From assembly GCA_963746315.1 (NCBI GenBank), contig CAVVAR010000001.1:186001-250000 (forward strand): a DNA stretch of 64,000 nt, given 5' to 3'. The position numbers were made by a program, and so were the translations under genes. The notes under the pieces are model-generated. The model saw only the letters and a list, made by a program, of their open reading frames with translations. It had not been told where the DNA came from and ran no database searches. This stretch comes from Ga0077555 sp963746315 (GTDB lineage Bacteria > Pseudomonadota > Alphaproteobacteria > Rhizobiales > Hyphomicrobiaceae). Positions 36,918-46,806 of this stretch are shown in pieces (the first letter of the stretch is position 1; the number at the start of each line of letters is the position of its first letter).

Positions 36918-37451
36918 ATGGCGTCGCCTCATCCCGAGGCGCCCACCGGTCCTTCCGGTGGGTCGCCCCTGTCGCGCGGCCTCGACATGCTTTTCACGCT
37001 CTGCGGCTATATCGCGGGGCTGATCCTCGCCGTAATGGCGGGGAGCGTTTTTCTCAGCGTCGTCATGCGGTTCCTAGGCTCGCAAGCGCTCGAGGGCCTC
37101 GATGAGCTGCCGCGCTTCCTGTTCGTGTGGCTGGTCGCGTTCGGAGGGGCCGCCGCGATGCACCTCAACGAGCACACGGTCCTCGATTACTTCGTCAAGA
37201 AGCTCGCACCCCGGCCCCGAGCGCTCGTCGAGGCGATCGTTCTCGGGGCGATGATCGCGGTTTTTCTCTACCTGTTGAAGCTCAGCTTCACGCTGGTGCC
37301 GAATGCAGCGCTGCAATCGTCGCCGGCACTCGAGTTGCGCCTGGACTACGTCTTCATGGCCGTTCCTGTCGGGGCGGTGCTGATCCTGATCCCGCTCGTT
37401 CGCCGCTTTCTCGAGTCGCTGGCTGAGGTGATATGGCCGAAACACTCCTGA
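36918..37451 (+). CDS. dctQ: TRAP transporter small permease, DctQ
   Basis: The 177-residue protein has four membrane helices (GYIAGLILAVMAGSVFLSVV, LFVWLVAFGGAAAMHLNEH, IVLGAMIAVFLYLLKLSF, YVFMAVPVGAVLILIPLV) and the DctQ landmark DELPRFLFVWLVAFGGAAAM. It forms the membrane complex with DctM. The start is 4 bases after dctP and its 3' end overlaps dctM by 19 bases. Confidence 0.92.
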   Translation: MASPHPEAPTGPSGGSPLSRGLDMLFTLCGYIAGLILAVMAGSVFLSVVMRFLGSQALEGLDELPRFLFVWLVAFGGAAAMHLNEHTVLDYFVKKLAPRPRALVEAIVLGAMIAVFLYLLKLSFTLVPNAALQSSPALELRLDYVFMAVPVGAVLILIPLVRRFLESLAEVIWPKHS

Positions 37452-38719
37452 TCGTCTTTCTCATCGCCATCATCGCCGGCATGCCGATCGGCATCGCGTT
37501 GGCTGCAGGTGCCTTCGCCACGTCGCTGCTCTTTCCGATCGTCAACCCGATCATCGTGCCGACGCGGTTCGTCGGGCTCCTGTCCGACAGCTACCTGCTG
37601 CTCTCGGCACCGCTTTTCATCCTGGCCGGCAACATCGCGGCGCGCGGTGGCGTGGCGCGGGTGCTGATCGACTTCGCGACGGTGCTGGTCGGGCGGTTTC
37701 GCGGCGGCCTCGCCTACGTCAACATCCTCGCCAGCATGTTCTTCGGCGGCATCTCGGGCTCGGCCGTCGCGGATGTCTCGGCGAACGGCACCTTCCTCAT
37801 TCCGCAAATGGAGCGAAAGGGCTACGACCGGGACTTCTCGACGGCCTTGACGGTATCGTCGGCGGTTGTCGCGCCGATCATCCCGCCATCGATTATCGCG
37901 GTGATCTTCGCGTGGATGGCGGACGAGTCGGTCGCGGCGATGTTCGCTGCCGGCGTCGTGCCGGGCCTGCTGATCGGCCTCGGAATGGCGATCCCGGTTT
38001 ATACGATCTCGAAGGCCCGCAATTATCCGAAAGAGACGCCGCCGACACGCGCTGAGTTCCTGTCGGCCCTGAAGCGCGCCACGCCGGCGCTCGCCATTCC
38101 AGCGATCATCATGGGCGGCATCCTGCTGGGCATCTTCACGCCGACCGAGGCTGCGGGGGTCGCCGTCGTCTATGCGCTTACCATTCCGCCGCTCTTCTAC
38201 CGCGAGCCGAGGCTTCGCGAGTTGCCGCAGATCTTCATCGACAGTGCCCGTCTCTCGGCCGTGATCGGCATGATCATCGGTTTCGTCGGCGCGTTCGGCT
38301 GGATCCTCACCTTCTCGAAATTTCCGCTGGAGGTCGCCAATGCGATCGCGGCGCTCGGGCCGTCGTGGTGGATGTTTCTTGTGATGATCATCCTGCTCTA
38401 CGTGACGCTCGGCACGTTTCTCACGCCATCGGAGATCATTCTCGTCACCGTGCCGGTGCTGTTGCCGGTGGCGGAAGTCGTCGGCCTGCATCCGATTCAT
38501 TTCGGCCTCGTCTGCGTCGTCGCCTCGGCGATCGGACACATCACACCGCCGGTCGGGCTGTGTCTCTTCGTCGGGATGGCGATCAGCGGCCTGTCGATGG
38601 AGAAGCTGGTGCGGCCGCTGTTGCCGTTCCTCGCGGCCATTGTTGCCACGCTGCTGCTGGTGGCTTTCGTGCCAGAGATAAGCCTCGGTCTCCCGCGGCT
38701 GCTCGGCTTCATCCAGTAG
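37433..38719 (+). CDS. dctM: TRAP transporter large permease, DctM
   Basis: The 428-residue protein has about twelve hydrophobic segments and DctM motifs such as SAPLFILAGNIAARGGVARV, ASMFFGGISGSAVADVSANG, SAVVAPIIPPSIIAVIFAWM and IFTPTEAAGVAVVYAL. It carries out sodium- or proton-driven uptake of the solute presented by DctP. It overlaps dctQ by 19 bases and completes the operon. Confidence 0.95.
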   Translation: MAETLLIVFLIAIIAGMPIGIALAAGAFATSLLFPIVNPIIVPTRFVGLLSDSYLLLSAPLFILAGNIAARGGVARVLIDFATVLVGRFRGGLAYVNILASMFFGGISGSAVADVSANGTFLIPQMERKGYDRDFSTALTVSSAVVAPIIPPSIIAVIFAWMADESVAAMFAAGVVPGLLIGLGMAIPVYTISKARNYPKETPPTRAEFLSALKRATPALAIPAIIMGGILLGIFTPTEAAGVAVVYALTIPPLFYREPRLRELPQIFIDSARLSAVIGMIIGFVGAFGWILTFSKFPLEVANAIAALGPSWWMFLVMIILLYVTLGTFLTPSEIILVTVPVLLPVAEVVGLHPIHFGLVCVVASAIGHITPPVGLCLFVGMAISGLSMEKLVRPLLPFLAAIVATLLLVAFVPEISLGLPRLLGFIQ

Positions 38720-38721
38720 GT

Positions 38722-40053
38722 TCAGCCCGCGAAGAACCGGTTCGGCGGTCGGGGCAGACCGAGGTGATCGCGGAGCGTAGTGCCGGTATAGGCGCGGCGG
38801 AACAGGCCGCGCCGCTGCAACTCGGGAACGACCTTGTCGCAGAAATCCTCGAGCCCCGCGGGCAGGTACGGGAACATGATGGTGAAGCCGTCGCAGGCGC
38901 GTGCTTCAAGCCACGCCTGCATCTCGTCAGCGATGGTTTGCGGTGTGCCGACCATGGCGAGGCCGGCATAGCCGCCCATCCGCTGGGCGAGTTGGCGGAC
39001 GGTGAGGTTGTCGCGCCGGGCCAGGCGAATGGCGCGCTCGCGGCCCGACTTGGACTGGTTCGACTCCGGCAGGCTCTCGGGTAGCGGCGCGTCGGGATCG
39101 AGCTTTGACGCGTCGTGGCCGAGCGCGATCGACAGCGACGCGATGGCATTGGCCTCGTCGACCAGGGCGTCGAGGCGGGCGCGCTTCTCGCGGGCCTCGT
39201 CCACGGTCTCGCCGACGACGACGAAACAGGCGGGCAGGATCTTCATGTGATCCCGGTTGCGACCGACGCGGGCCATCCGGCCTTTCACGTCGTCATAGAA
39301 TTGCCGGCCCGCCTCGATGTCGCCTTGCGACGTGAAGACGGCCTCAGCGGTTTCGGAGGCGAGCTTCCTGCCGGCCTCGGAGGCGCCGGCCTGGACGATG
39401 ACGGGCCAGCCCTGAACCGGCCGCGCGATATTCAGCGGCCCGCGCACGGAAAAGTCCGGGCCCTTGTGGCCGAGGACGTGCATGCGCGCGGGGTCCATGT
39501 AGATGCCGGTTGCCTGGTCGCGGATGAAGGCGTCGTCGGCGAAGCTGTCCCAGAGCCCGGTGACGACGTCGTAGAACTCGCGCGCACGCTCGTAGCGCTC
39601 GCCATGCTCGACGTGCTCTTCCAGGCCGAAGTTGAGCGCTGCGTCCGGGTTGGACGTGGTGACGATATTCCACCCGGCGCGGCCTTCGCTGATGTGATCT
39701 AGGGAGGCGAAGCGCCGCGCGATATGGAAGGGCGTGTCGAAGGTCGTCGAGCCGGTGGCGATGAGGCCGATGCGCTCAGTCGCCTGGGATAGCGCCGAGA
39801 GCAGGGTGAAGGGCTCGAACGAGGTGACGGTGTGGCTGCGCTTCAGCGCCTCGACCGGCATGTTCAGCACAGCGAGATGGTCGGCCATGAAGAATGCATC
39901 GAAGCATGCGGCCTCGAGCCTTCGGATCATCCGGCGAAGGTGACCGAGGTTGAAGTTGGCGTCGGGCCAGGCGCCCGGATAGCGCCAGGCGCCGGTGTGG
40001 ATCGAGGCTGGCCGCATGAACGCGGCGAGGTGCATCTGTCGTGGTGCGTCCAT
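38722..40053 (-). CDS. LLM-class FMN-dependent monooxygenase (NtaA/DmoA type)
   Basis: The 443-residue protein fits the bacterial luciferase-like group that includes nitrilotriacetate, dimethylsulphide and dibenzothiophene-sulphone monooxygenases. Landmarks: MHLAAFMRPASIHTGAWRYP, FDAFFMADHLAVL, IGLIATGSTTFDTPFHIARR, DHISEGRAGWNIVTTSNPDA and VIVQAGASEAGRKLASETAE. It needs reduced FMN from a partner reductase, which is not adjacent. The start at 40053 is chosen by homology to this N-terminus; the ribosome site is weak. It converges with dctM. Confidence 0.9.
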   Translation of the reverse strand: MDAPRQMHLAAFMRPASIHTGAWRYPGAWPDANFNLGHLRRMIRRLEAACFDAFFMADHLAVLNMPVEALKRSHTVTSFEPFTLLSALSQATERIGLIATGSTTFDTPFHIARRFASLDHISEGRAGWNIVTTSNPDAALNFGLEEHVEHGERYERAREFYDVVTGLWDSFADDAFIRDQATGIYMDPARMHVLGHKGPDFSVRGPLNIARPVQGWPVIVQAGASEAGRKLASETAEAVFTSQGDIEAGRQFYDDVKGRMARVGRNRDHMKILPACFVVVGETVDEAREKRARLDALVDEANAIASLSIALGHDASKLDPDAPLPESLPESNQSKSGRERAIRLARRDNLTVRQLAQRMGGYAGLAMVGTPQTIADEMQAWLEARACDGFTIMFPYLPAGLEDFCDKVVPELQRRGLFRRAYTGTTLRDHLGLPRPPNRFFAG

Positions 40054-40075
40054 GGGCTCGGTCCATCTTAGGTCG

Positions 40076-40858
40076 TCAGCGGTCGACCAGGTCGAATACG
40101 AGGCGGTCTCGGCGGTATGCGGTAATCTTGCAGTCGGGCCCATGGACCGGCACTTGACCTTCCAGCGTGACGCCGCGCTCGTCGCTGGCGACGTTTCCTG
40201 CAACAGGGTAGCCGATGCGGCCGCAGGCCTTCGTGTAAATGTAGGCCGTGCCTTGGTACGTACCACCTTCGCGCCGGCCTTCGAACACGGTGTCGCCCGG
40301 CTTGGCTCCCGCCGCAAGGAGGCCGGGGCGGGGGACGGCATAGACGAAACGGCGGCTCGATCCGTCAGCCTCCAGGCGCATGACCGAGCCGTTGTGGCTC
40401 CAGCTAGTCCCCCCTGCACCGGCCGCGATGTCTGCCTTACTTTCCGGCGATTTCGTTTCGTGGGTGACGACCTCCTTCTCGCACGTGAGGCTGGCTGGGA
40501 GCCCGTCGGCCGCCAACTCGCAGAGAACGGTCAACTCGACCGTCTTGCCATCATCGGTGAAGCGGATCCGCTGGCGGTAGGCTCGCGACTGGAACTCGTA
40601 GCGGCGACCCTTGGCGATGCAGTACCCGCGCCGCTCCGACAGAGTGATCTCCTCCAGCGTGTCGTAGGGAATCGACCGGCGGTTGGCGTCGGACTTGTGG
40701 AGCAACGTCCCTTCCTCGACCTCGTAGCGATCGCTCGATGGACGGCACACGTGCGCGTAGTCGCTGGCCAGGGCCGGCTCGCTCGTCGCCAGGAGCAACA
40801 GAAGACCGGCGCCACCGAAAGTCGACCGACGCATGGCGATACTCTGGTTCATGGACAT
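40076..40858 (-). CDS. Hypothetical periplasmic protein
   Basis: The 260-residue protein has a signal peptide (MRRSTFGGAGLLLLLATSEP, cleavage near ALA-S). The mature part has six cysteines and beta-rich segments such as GTLLHKSDANRRSIPYDTLE and GTAYIYTKACGRIGYPVAGN. It is not recognised. The second half contains a segment (FEGRREGGTYQGTAYIYTKA) seen in uncharacterised DUF proteins. A start at 40852 is equally possible. It is divergent from the marR gene. Confidence 0.65.
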   Translation of the reverse strand: MSMNQSIAMRRSTFGGAGLLLLLATSEPALASDYAHVCRPSSDRYEVEEGTLLHKSDANRRSIPYDTLEEITLSERRGYCIAKGRRYEFQSRAYRQRIRFTDDGKTVELTVLCELAADGLPASLTCEKEVVTHETKSPESKADIAAGAGGTSWSHNGSVMRLEADGSSRRFVYAVPRPGLLAAGAKPGDTVFEGRREGGTYQGTAYIYTKACGRIGYPVAGNVASDERGVTLEGQVPVHGPDCKITAYRRDRLVFDLVDR

Positions 40859-41049
40859 GGGGTCTGTCTTACGCAAGATGGCGGCAAACTGCGAGTGTGA
40901 CGGACCGAGGCTCGGCCGAAGCTGTCGTCGTGGTCCCCGTGCACATCCGCGACATGATGAGCCGAGGCGTGAAAGCGGCAGTGCGCTCGCGCAGACTTGC
41001 GTGGGCACTCAAGGCAGCCCTTAACGTCGTCCAAAAAACTGTGCTGGCA

Positions 41050-41055
41050 TATAAT
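41050..41055 (+). promoter_or_regulatory. Putative -10 box of marR-emrAB
   Basis: TATAAT, a perfect -10 hexamer in otherwise GC-rich DNA, sits 28 bases before the marR ATG. No good -35 is found 16-18 bases upstream. GGCA and TGCC flank it (41047-41050, 41061-41064) and could form part of a MarR operator. Confidence 0.4.
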
Positions 41056-41082
41056 AAGCGTGCCTGCTACTTTTGTGACGCA

Positions 41083-41562
41083 ATGACGACAGACCCTTAT
41101 CTCACACGGTCCCTCGGGTTTCTCCTGGCCGATGTCTCGCGTCTGGTCCGGCGACGCTTCGACTCGCGGGCGCGTGGGCTCGGTTTGACCAGGGCGCAAT
41201 GGCGGGTTCTCGCGCAGCTTCGGAGGCGTGAGGGCATCAACCAGACCGCGCTCGCCGAGATCCTCGAGATCGAGCCGATCACGCTCGGCCGGCACATCGA
41301 CCGGTTGGTCGAGAAAGGGTTCGTCGAGCGCCGTGCCGATCCGGCAGATCGACGGGCGTGGCGTCTGCATTTGCGGTCGGAGGTGCAACCCGTTCTCGAC
41401 CAGTTGCGTGACATGTCCGGCTTTACCAGCCGAGAGGCCCTCGCCGGGATCTCGGAGGCCGACGCGAACCGTCTGATCGAGCTACTGCTCACCATCAAAG
41501 GGAACATGCTGGTCCTCGACGCCGCGGAGACGGACGCGAAGGACGACAAGGCGACAGGATGA
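41083..41562 (+). CDS. MarR family transcriptional regulator
   Basis: The 159-residue protein has the MarR winged helix: GLTRAQWRVLAQLRRREGIN, then the recognition helix LAEILEIEPITLGRHIDRLV and the wing GFVERRADPADRRAWRLHL. It precedes emrA and the frameshifted emrB by 9 bases and is very likely their repressor, released by toxic phenolic or lipophilic ligands. The ATG at 41083 is supported by the family start (YLTRSLGFLLADVSRLVRR); no strong ribosome site is seen. Confidence 0.92.
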   Translation: MTTDPYLTRSLGFLLADVSRLVRRRFDSRARGLGLTRAQWRVLAQLRRREGINQTALAEILEIEPITLGRHIDRLVEKGFVERRADPADRRAWRLHLRSEVQPVLDQLRDMSGFTSREALAGISEADANRLIELLLTIKGNMLVLDAAETDAKDDKATG

Positions 41563-41571
41563 GGAACGGCC

Positions 41572-42717
41572 ATGCAGAAGTTGACGGCCGAGCGGGAGGC
41601 CGGATCGGCTGACGCACAGGGGGCAAAGCCGAAGCGGCGACGTCGGATGATGTGGCCGACGCGGAAGTTTATTTTGACGGTGCTGATCGCGGTGCTCGGC
41701 CCTCTCGCGGCGGCGGCGGTCGGCGGCTATCTGTGGCTTGCAAGCGGTCGCGTCATGACGACCGACAATGCCTACGTGAAGGCGGACAAAATCGCGGTCA
41801 GCCCCGTTGTGGCAGGGCGGGTGGTCGAGGTCATGGTCGATGCCGATCAGCCGGTCGGCCGCGATCAGGTGCTTTTCCGGATCGATCCCGAGTTCTTCCA
41901 GCTGGCGCTCGACAAGGCCGAGGCCGAGCTGGAGCAGACCAAGACGCGCATCGAGGCGATGCGCGCCGAGTATCAGGAGGCCACATCCGAGCTGAAGGAA
42001 GCCGAGGACCGCCTGCAGTTCTACATTGCGCAGCGCGCACGTCAGAAGCAGCTCGCCGACAAGGGTGTCGGTAGGGCATTCGTTTTCGAGGAAGCCGATA
42101 GCAACGCTGATGCTGCGCGCGCGCGGGTCGCCACTGGGCGGCAGAAACTGCAAAGGGTGCTGGCGCAACTCGGCGGCGACGTCGACATCAAAGCCGAGGC
42201 GCATCCGCTGGTCCGCGAGAAGATGGCGGCGCGCGATCGTGCCAAGGCGGAGCTGGCGCACACGGTCGTCCGAGCGCCGGTGTCGGGGATCGTGACCAAT
42301 TTCGATCTGCAGCGGGGCGAGTACGTTGCCGTAGGTCGGGTAGTCTTCAGCCTGGTCGGTACCGAGGACACCTGGGTGCAGGCCAACTACAAGGAGACCG
42401 AGCTCACCTACGTCCAGGTCGGACAGAAGGCGACCGTCCATGTCGACACCTATCCTGACCACATCTGGACAGCGCGTGTCTCGAGCATCAGCCCGGCCAC
42501 GGGCGCCGAGTTCGCCATCCTGCCACCCCAGAACGCCACTGGGAACTGGGTGAAGGTCGTGCAGCGCCTGCCGGTCAGATTGCGCCTCGAGCCGCAGCTC
42601 GGCGCGCCGCCGTTGAGGGCCGGCATGAGCGTGATCGTGGATATCGACACGGGACACGAGAGGCCGGTGCCGCGCTGGGCGCGCGGTCTGATGAGCTGGG
42701 CCAAAGCCAGTCCATGA
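41572..42717 (+). CDS. emrA: HlyD/EmrA-type membrane fusion protein
   Basis: The 381-residue periplasmic adaptor has a basic cytosolic N-terminus, one membrane helix (about 33-57), a first barrel segment (TTDNAYVKADKIAVSPVVAG), a coiled-coil hairpin (about 110-215, DKAEAELEQTKTRIEAMRAE) and the second barrel (HTVVRAPVSGIVTNFDLQRG). It connects the inner-membrane exporter EmrB to an outer-membrane channel. The stop overlaps the emrB start by four bases (ATGA). Confidence 0.93.
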   Translation: MQKLTAEREAGSADAQGAKPKRRRRMMWPTRKFILTVLIAVLGPLAAAAVGGYLWLASGRVMTTDNAYVKADKIAVSPVVAGRVVEVMVDADQPVGRDQVLFRIDPEFFQLALDKAEAELEQTKTRIEAMRAEYQEATSELKEAEDRLQFYIAQRARQKQLADKGVGRAFVFEEADSNADAARARVATGRQKLQRVLAQLGGDVDIKAEAHPLVREKMAARDRAKAELAHTVVRAPVSGIVTNFDLQRGEYVAVGRVVFSLVGTEDTWVQANYKETELTYVQVGQKATVHVDTYPDHIWTARVSSISPATGAEFAILPPQNATGNWVKVVQRLPVRLRLEPQLGAPPLRAGMSVIVDIDTGHERPVPRWARGLMSWAKASP

Positions 42718-44277
42718 GCACGGCGTCGGCGGCAACAGCCGGAGCCGTGCCGCCGGTTGTCCCGGTGAGCGCGGCACGGCTCAAAGTGATCACGATCGCC
42801 CTGATCCTGGCGCCGCTGCTGCAGGTGCTGGACACGACGATCGTGTCGATTGCGCTCAGGCAGATGCAAGGCGAGCTTTCGGCGACGCAGGACCAGATCT
42901 CGTGGGTGCTGACCTCGTATCTGGTGACGCTGTCGGTGACGACGCCGCTCTGGGGCGTGCTGGCTGGCACGTTCGGGCGCAAGCCGCTCATTCTGATCTC
43001 GATCGTGGGCTTCACGATTTTCGCGCTGCTATCCGGTCTTTCGCATTCGCTCGAGGAGATCATGGTGTGGCGGGCACTGCAGGGCATCTTCGGTGCCGCG
43101 CTGCTGCCGATCGCAATGTCGTGGCTGCTTTCGCTCTACCCGCGCGAGGATTTCTCGATCGCGATGGCGTGGTGGGGCGTCGGCATGATGTTCGGGCCGG
43201 TGTTCGGGCCGACCATCGGCGGATATGTGGCCGAGTATCACAACTGGCGCTGGGCGTTCTTCCTCAACGTGCCAGTTGGTGTGCTGGCCTTCGTCATGGT
43301 GGCGTTCGTGGTGCCGGAGACGGCACGCCGGCCGCCGCGGAAGTTCAACTACTTCGGCTTCGTCACGCTCGGCATCTCGATTGCCGCGCTGCAGTTCATT
43401 CTCGATCGCGGGCAGCGGCTCGACTGGTTCGAAATCGTGGACCATCGTCGTCGTCACGCTGGTCGGCGCGTCGGCATTCTGGCTGTTCGTCGTCAACTCG
43501 CTGGCGTCGGCGACGCCGTTCATCGACCCGGCGATCTTTCGCGACCGCAACTATCTCGGCGGCACGGTGCTTCGGACTTTGTTCGGCGTGCTGCTGTTCG
43601 GCAGCCTGGTGCTGCTGCCACCGTTCGTGCAGGAGATCGGTGGCTACACGGTGATGGACAGCGGGCTCATTCTGGCGCCGCGCGGGGCCGGCACGATGAT
43701 GGCGTCTTTCCTGACGGGCTACTTCATCAAGAAGATCGATCCGAGGAAGGTGATCGCGCTTGCCATGGCGACGATCGCCATCACCATGTGGCAGATCTCG
43801 ACGTTCACCGAGGACATCGACCGGACGACGCTGGTGATCAACAATTTCATCCAGGGACTGGCGTTCGGGACGTTCATGGTGCCGCTGAACGCTGTCGCGT
43901 TCACGACGATGCCGGCCGAGCAGCGGGATGCGGGCACGGCGTTCTATTCGCTGTTGAACAACATCGGCCGCGGGTTTGGTGTGGCGCTGTTCTCGACCTA
44001 TCTCGCCTATGCCAACCAGCGCTTCCATGCAGGTCTGACCGAGCACATCTCGCCAGCGGTCGAGACGCTGCGGCACGTGCCGCTGCCGCCGCAATGGAGC
44101 CTGACGGACCCGGCCGGCATCGCGGCGCTCGAGCGCACACTCGCCAAGCAGGCGAAGCTGCTCGCCTATATCGCCGACTTCCAGTTGCTGGCCATCCTGA
44201 TCGCGGCCTGCATTCCGGTGCTGCTCTTCATGAACAACCCGCACAAGCTGGGCAAGCCGGTGGAAGCCGGGAGCTGA
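42714..44277 (+). pseudogene. emrB: DHA2 MFS exporter EmrB with a +1 frameshift
   Basis: The N-terminal half reads in the frame starting at 42714 (DTTIVSIALRQMQGELSATQ, then loop RKPLILISIV) up to RLDWFE near 43433. The C-terminal half (WTIVVVTLVGASAFWLFVVN to the stop at 44277) reads in the next frame. Removing one A from the AAA run at 43432-43434 restores GAA TCG TGG and a 520-residue protein, matching the paralogue at 1-957. As sequenced, the first frame would end in a 580-residue chimera with a non-membrane tail. Either the pump is inactive or one base is miscalled. Confidence 0.88.
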
Positions 44278-44299
44278 GTCTCCGGCCGTGCCTTGCTCC

Positions 44300-46693
44300 T
44301 CAGCGCCGAGCGCTCGCGGTTCGGGGTGTCGCGCTGCGCTGCTCCGCCTCGAGGTCCGACAGCAGTGCTTCGGCGATGGGGCCGAGAAGCGCGCCAGCGT
44401 TGAGGCGCTGGCCGAACGGCTGCTCGGTCGAGCCGGTGCCGATCTGGACGACGTAGGAGTAGGCGGCGCCCGTCTCGAAGCGGATGCCGCCGGCGATCCA
44501 GGTGTCGACCGACTGGTTCGGATCGAGGTTGGTGTCGGTGCCGGTCTTGGCGAAGTGCAACGAGACGCCGGGGCGGTCGGTGGCACACCACGCTCGCATC
44601 GATTTCAGGGTTCCGTGCGCCGCACCGTTGGCGCGATAGCACAGGGGGGCTGACAGCACCGATTTCAGGAACGGGACGGCATGCGGCTTGATGAGGCGGC
44701 TCGGCACGAGGGCGCCGTCGGTAGCCGGCTCGCTGGCGAGGGTCGAGAGATCCCAAGCCTTGATGAGCGAGGGCGACGGGACAGGCCGGGAGCCACGCCC
44801 GGTCATGGCGGCGAGGATGACGCCGGCCATGTGGTGCACCCGGCGGGGGGAGCCCGAGATCAAACCACGCGCGGCGGCGGTGGAGGGGGGTGTTTCCTCG
44901 CCATTGGCATCGGCGGGCGGCATCACGAAACCGAAGCCGTCGATGAGGCGGCGAATGCGGGGCTGGCCGAGACGCGCGCCGCGTGCCTCGACGGTAGGGC
45001 TGAGCGAGCAGGCGAAGGCGACGATGGCGCGCCGGCCCTGGCGCAGCGAGCCGTCGCCGCGGGCGCAGGTCTCGAGGCCTCGGGCCGGGGCCTGCGGGTC
45101 GACGTAAAGCGTGTCGGCCGTATCCCTGCCGGCGTTACCGGCAGCGATGGCGACGAGCATCTTCCCGGTCGAGGCGATGCGGCGTGGCTCGCGGGCGGGA
45201 TCGTAGCCGCCTGTCGCGGGATCGCGGGCGTAGGGCGAGCCGAAGTAGGCTGCCGTTTCGCCGGCCTCCCAATAGCGGACGATCCGGCCCGAGGCGTCGG
45301 CCACGACCACCGAGATATTGGGCGTCTTGAGGCCGCCCGGGGTCGCGCGGGCGGGGTCGAGCGAGAAGCCGGGATTGAGGCGGGCGTGATGCTGCTGGTC
45401 CAGCTTGGAGAGGACTGCCTTGACGCGGTCGCCGAAGGCCAGGTTGGTCCCCACGTCCAGTGTTGTCGTGACGCCTCGAACCTCGTCCCGCCAGGCGTGG
45501 CCGAAGCGTTGCTTCATCTCCTCGCGGACGCCGAAGCGCGCCACGGGAAGCAGCGCGTTGGCGCGGATCATGGGGTTCGCGGTGGCGCGGCGGGCCAGCG
45601 TCGGTGCGTGTCTCTCGAGCGCCTCCTGCAGCCGGGGCTTGACGCGCGGGTCGGGCGGGCCATTGGCTAGGCTGACGAGCTCGAACAGCACGTCCTTTTG
45701 CTGGGCCTCGTCAGCGATCAGGCGCTCGGCACAGGTCCGGGCGCGAACCTCGATGATGTAACGCCAGGTCTCGTCGCGCGCCGCGTTCAGCCGCTCGTTG
45801 CCGTCGAGGAGGATGATCGGCTTGTTGACGGCGGACGCAAGCACGAGCTGCTCGGCGATGCTCAGGTCCTTGGCCTCCTTGCCGAAGACGACGCGAGCGG
45901 TCATCTCGACGCCGTGCAGCGACTGGCCTCCCGTGCGCTGGGCGAGCCAGAGGTGGTTGGCCGCCCATTGCTTGAGCCGCGTGTCGTCGCCACCTTTGGT
46001 CAGGCCGTAATAGATGACGGGGGCGAGCCACCACTCGGCAAACTTCCGGCGCAATTTGCCCATGCTGCCTTCGCGGGCGCTGGGCGGGGTCTTGTAGATG
46101 ACGCGGGCGAGCTGCATCGGCAGCGTCGAGCCGCCGACGCCGACCGATGGCCGGCGCAGTGCGATCGATCGGGTTATGGTCGAGTACGGGATCTTGAGGA
46201 CGCCGACGAGGTCGATGCCGAACGGATTGAGCGGACCGCCGATGTAGCGGTCCTCGTGGTGGGTGAGGCATTGCCAATAGTGCTCGGGCACCTCGCGGAC
46301 GGGGATCGACTTGTGATCGGGGTTGGCCTCGTAGCCGTCGAGCTCGATCGGACGGTCGGTCCAGTTGACGTCGCGCTGACTGTCGAGGGCGCCGTCGTAG
46401 GTGCCGACGAAGCTACCCGATGCATCGTAGAGAGCGGTCGCGAGCCAGCGCTCGGCGTCGTAGGTCAGCTTGTCGCCCAGGTAATGGTGGCCGATATAGC
46501 CGCGCACGGGAGCAACCACATAGACCAGCGTCAGGGCGAAAACGACATAGACGGCGGCAAGCGTGAAGACATGACGGAGCGGGCCCAACCGCGGATTGAA
46601 GGCAACCGAGACGAAAACGAACCGTCCGAGCCGGCGCACCGAGCCGACCGTCATCTCGAGCGTCAACGTGAAGAGGCGCAGCAACGCGATCAT
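44300..46693 (-). CDS. Bifunctional GT51 transglycosylase/transpeptidase-like protein (atypical PBP1)
   Basis: The 797-residue protein has a membrane anchor (about 41-62), a GT51 glycosyltransferase domain (E147 in HHEDRYIGG; GGSTLPMQLARVIYKT; LRRKFAEWWLAPVIYYGLTK; VFGKEAKDLSIAEQLVLASA) and a transpeptidase domain (S508-T-G-K511, KTG at 716-718). The usual SxN motif is not seen at its expected place: the segment reads ACSLSPT, with Ser instead of Asn. It should polymerise glycan strands in the periplasm; cross-linking may be altered. It resembles large uncharacterised GT51 proteins of Rhizobiales more than PBP1a/1b. Confidence 0.82.
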   Translation of the reverse strand: MIALLRLFTLTLEMTVGSVRRLGRFVFVSVAFNPRLGPLRHVFTLAAVYVVFALTLVYVVAPVRGYIGHHYLGDKLTYDAERWLATALYDASGSFVGTYDGALDSQRDVNWTDRPIELDGYEANPDHKSIPVREVPEHYWQCLTHHEDRYIGGPLNPFGIDLVGVLKIPYSTITRSIALRRPSVGVGGSTLPMQLARVIYKTPPSAREGSMGKLRRKFAEWWLAPVIYYGLTKGGDDTRLKQWAANHLWLAQRTGGQSLHGVEMTARVVFGKEAKDLSIAEQLVLASAVNKPIILLDGNERLNAARDETWRYIIEVRARTCAERLIADEAQQKDVLFELVSLANGPPDPRVKPRLQEALERHAPTLARRATANPMIRANALLPVARFGVREEMKQRFGHAWRDEVRGVTTTLDVGTNLAFGDRVKAVLSKLDQQHHARLNPGFSLDPARATPGGLKTPNISVVVADASGRIVRYWEAGETAAYFGSPYARDPATGGYDPAREPRRIASTGKMLVAIAAGNAGRDTADTLYVDPQAPARGLETCARGDGSLRQGRRAIVAFACSLSPTVEARGARLGQPRIRRLIDGFGFVMPPADANGEETPPSTAAARGLISGSPRRVHHMAGVILAAMTGRGSRPVPSPSLIKAWDLSTLASEPATDGALVPSRLIKPHAVPFLKSVLSAPLCYRANGAAHGTLKSMRAWCATDRPGVSLHFAKTGTDTNLDPNQSVDTWIAGGIRFETGAAYSYVVQIGTGSTEQPFGQRLNAGALLGPIAEALLSDLEAEQRSATPRTASARR

Positions 46694-46806
46694 GGGGCCC
46701 CGATGGGCGCTCGCGAGACGGCGCCGCGCCGCCTCCGCTCATGAGAAAGCTATCGGCGCAATAAGGCGCGGCTTCGACCCGATTGGGGCAAAACGTAAGA
46801 TGCCGA

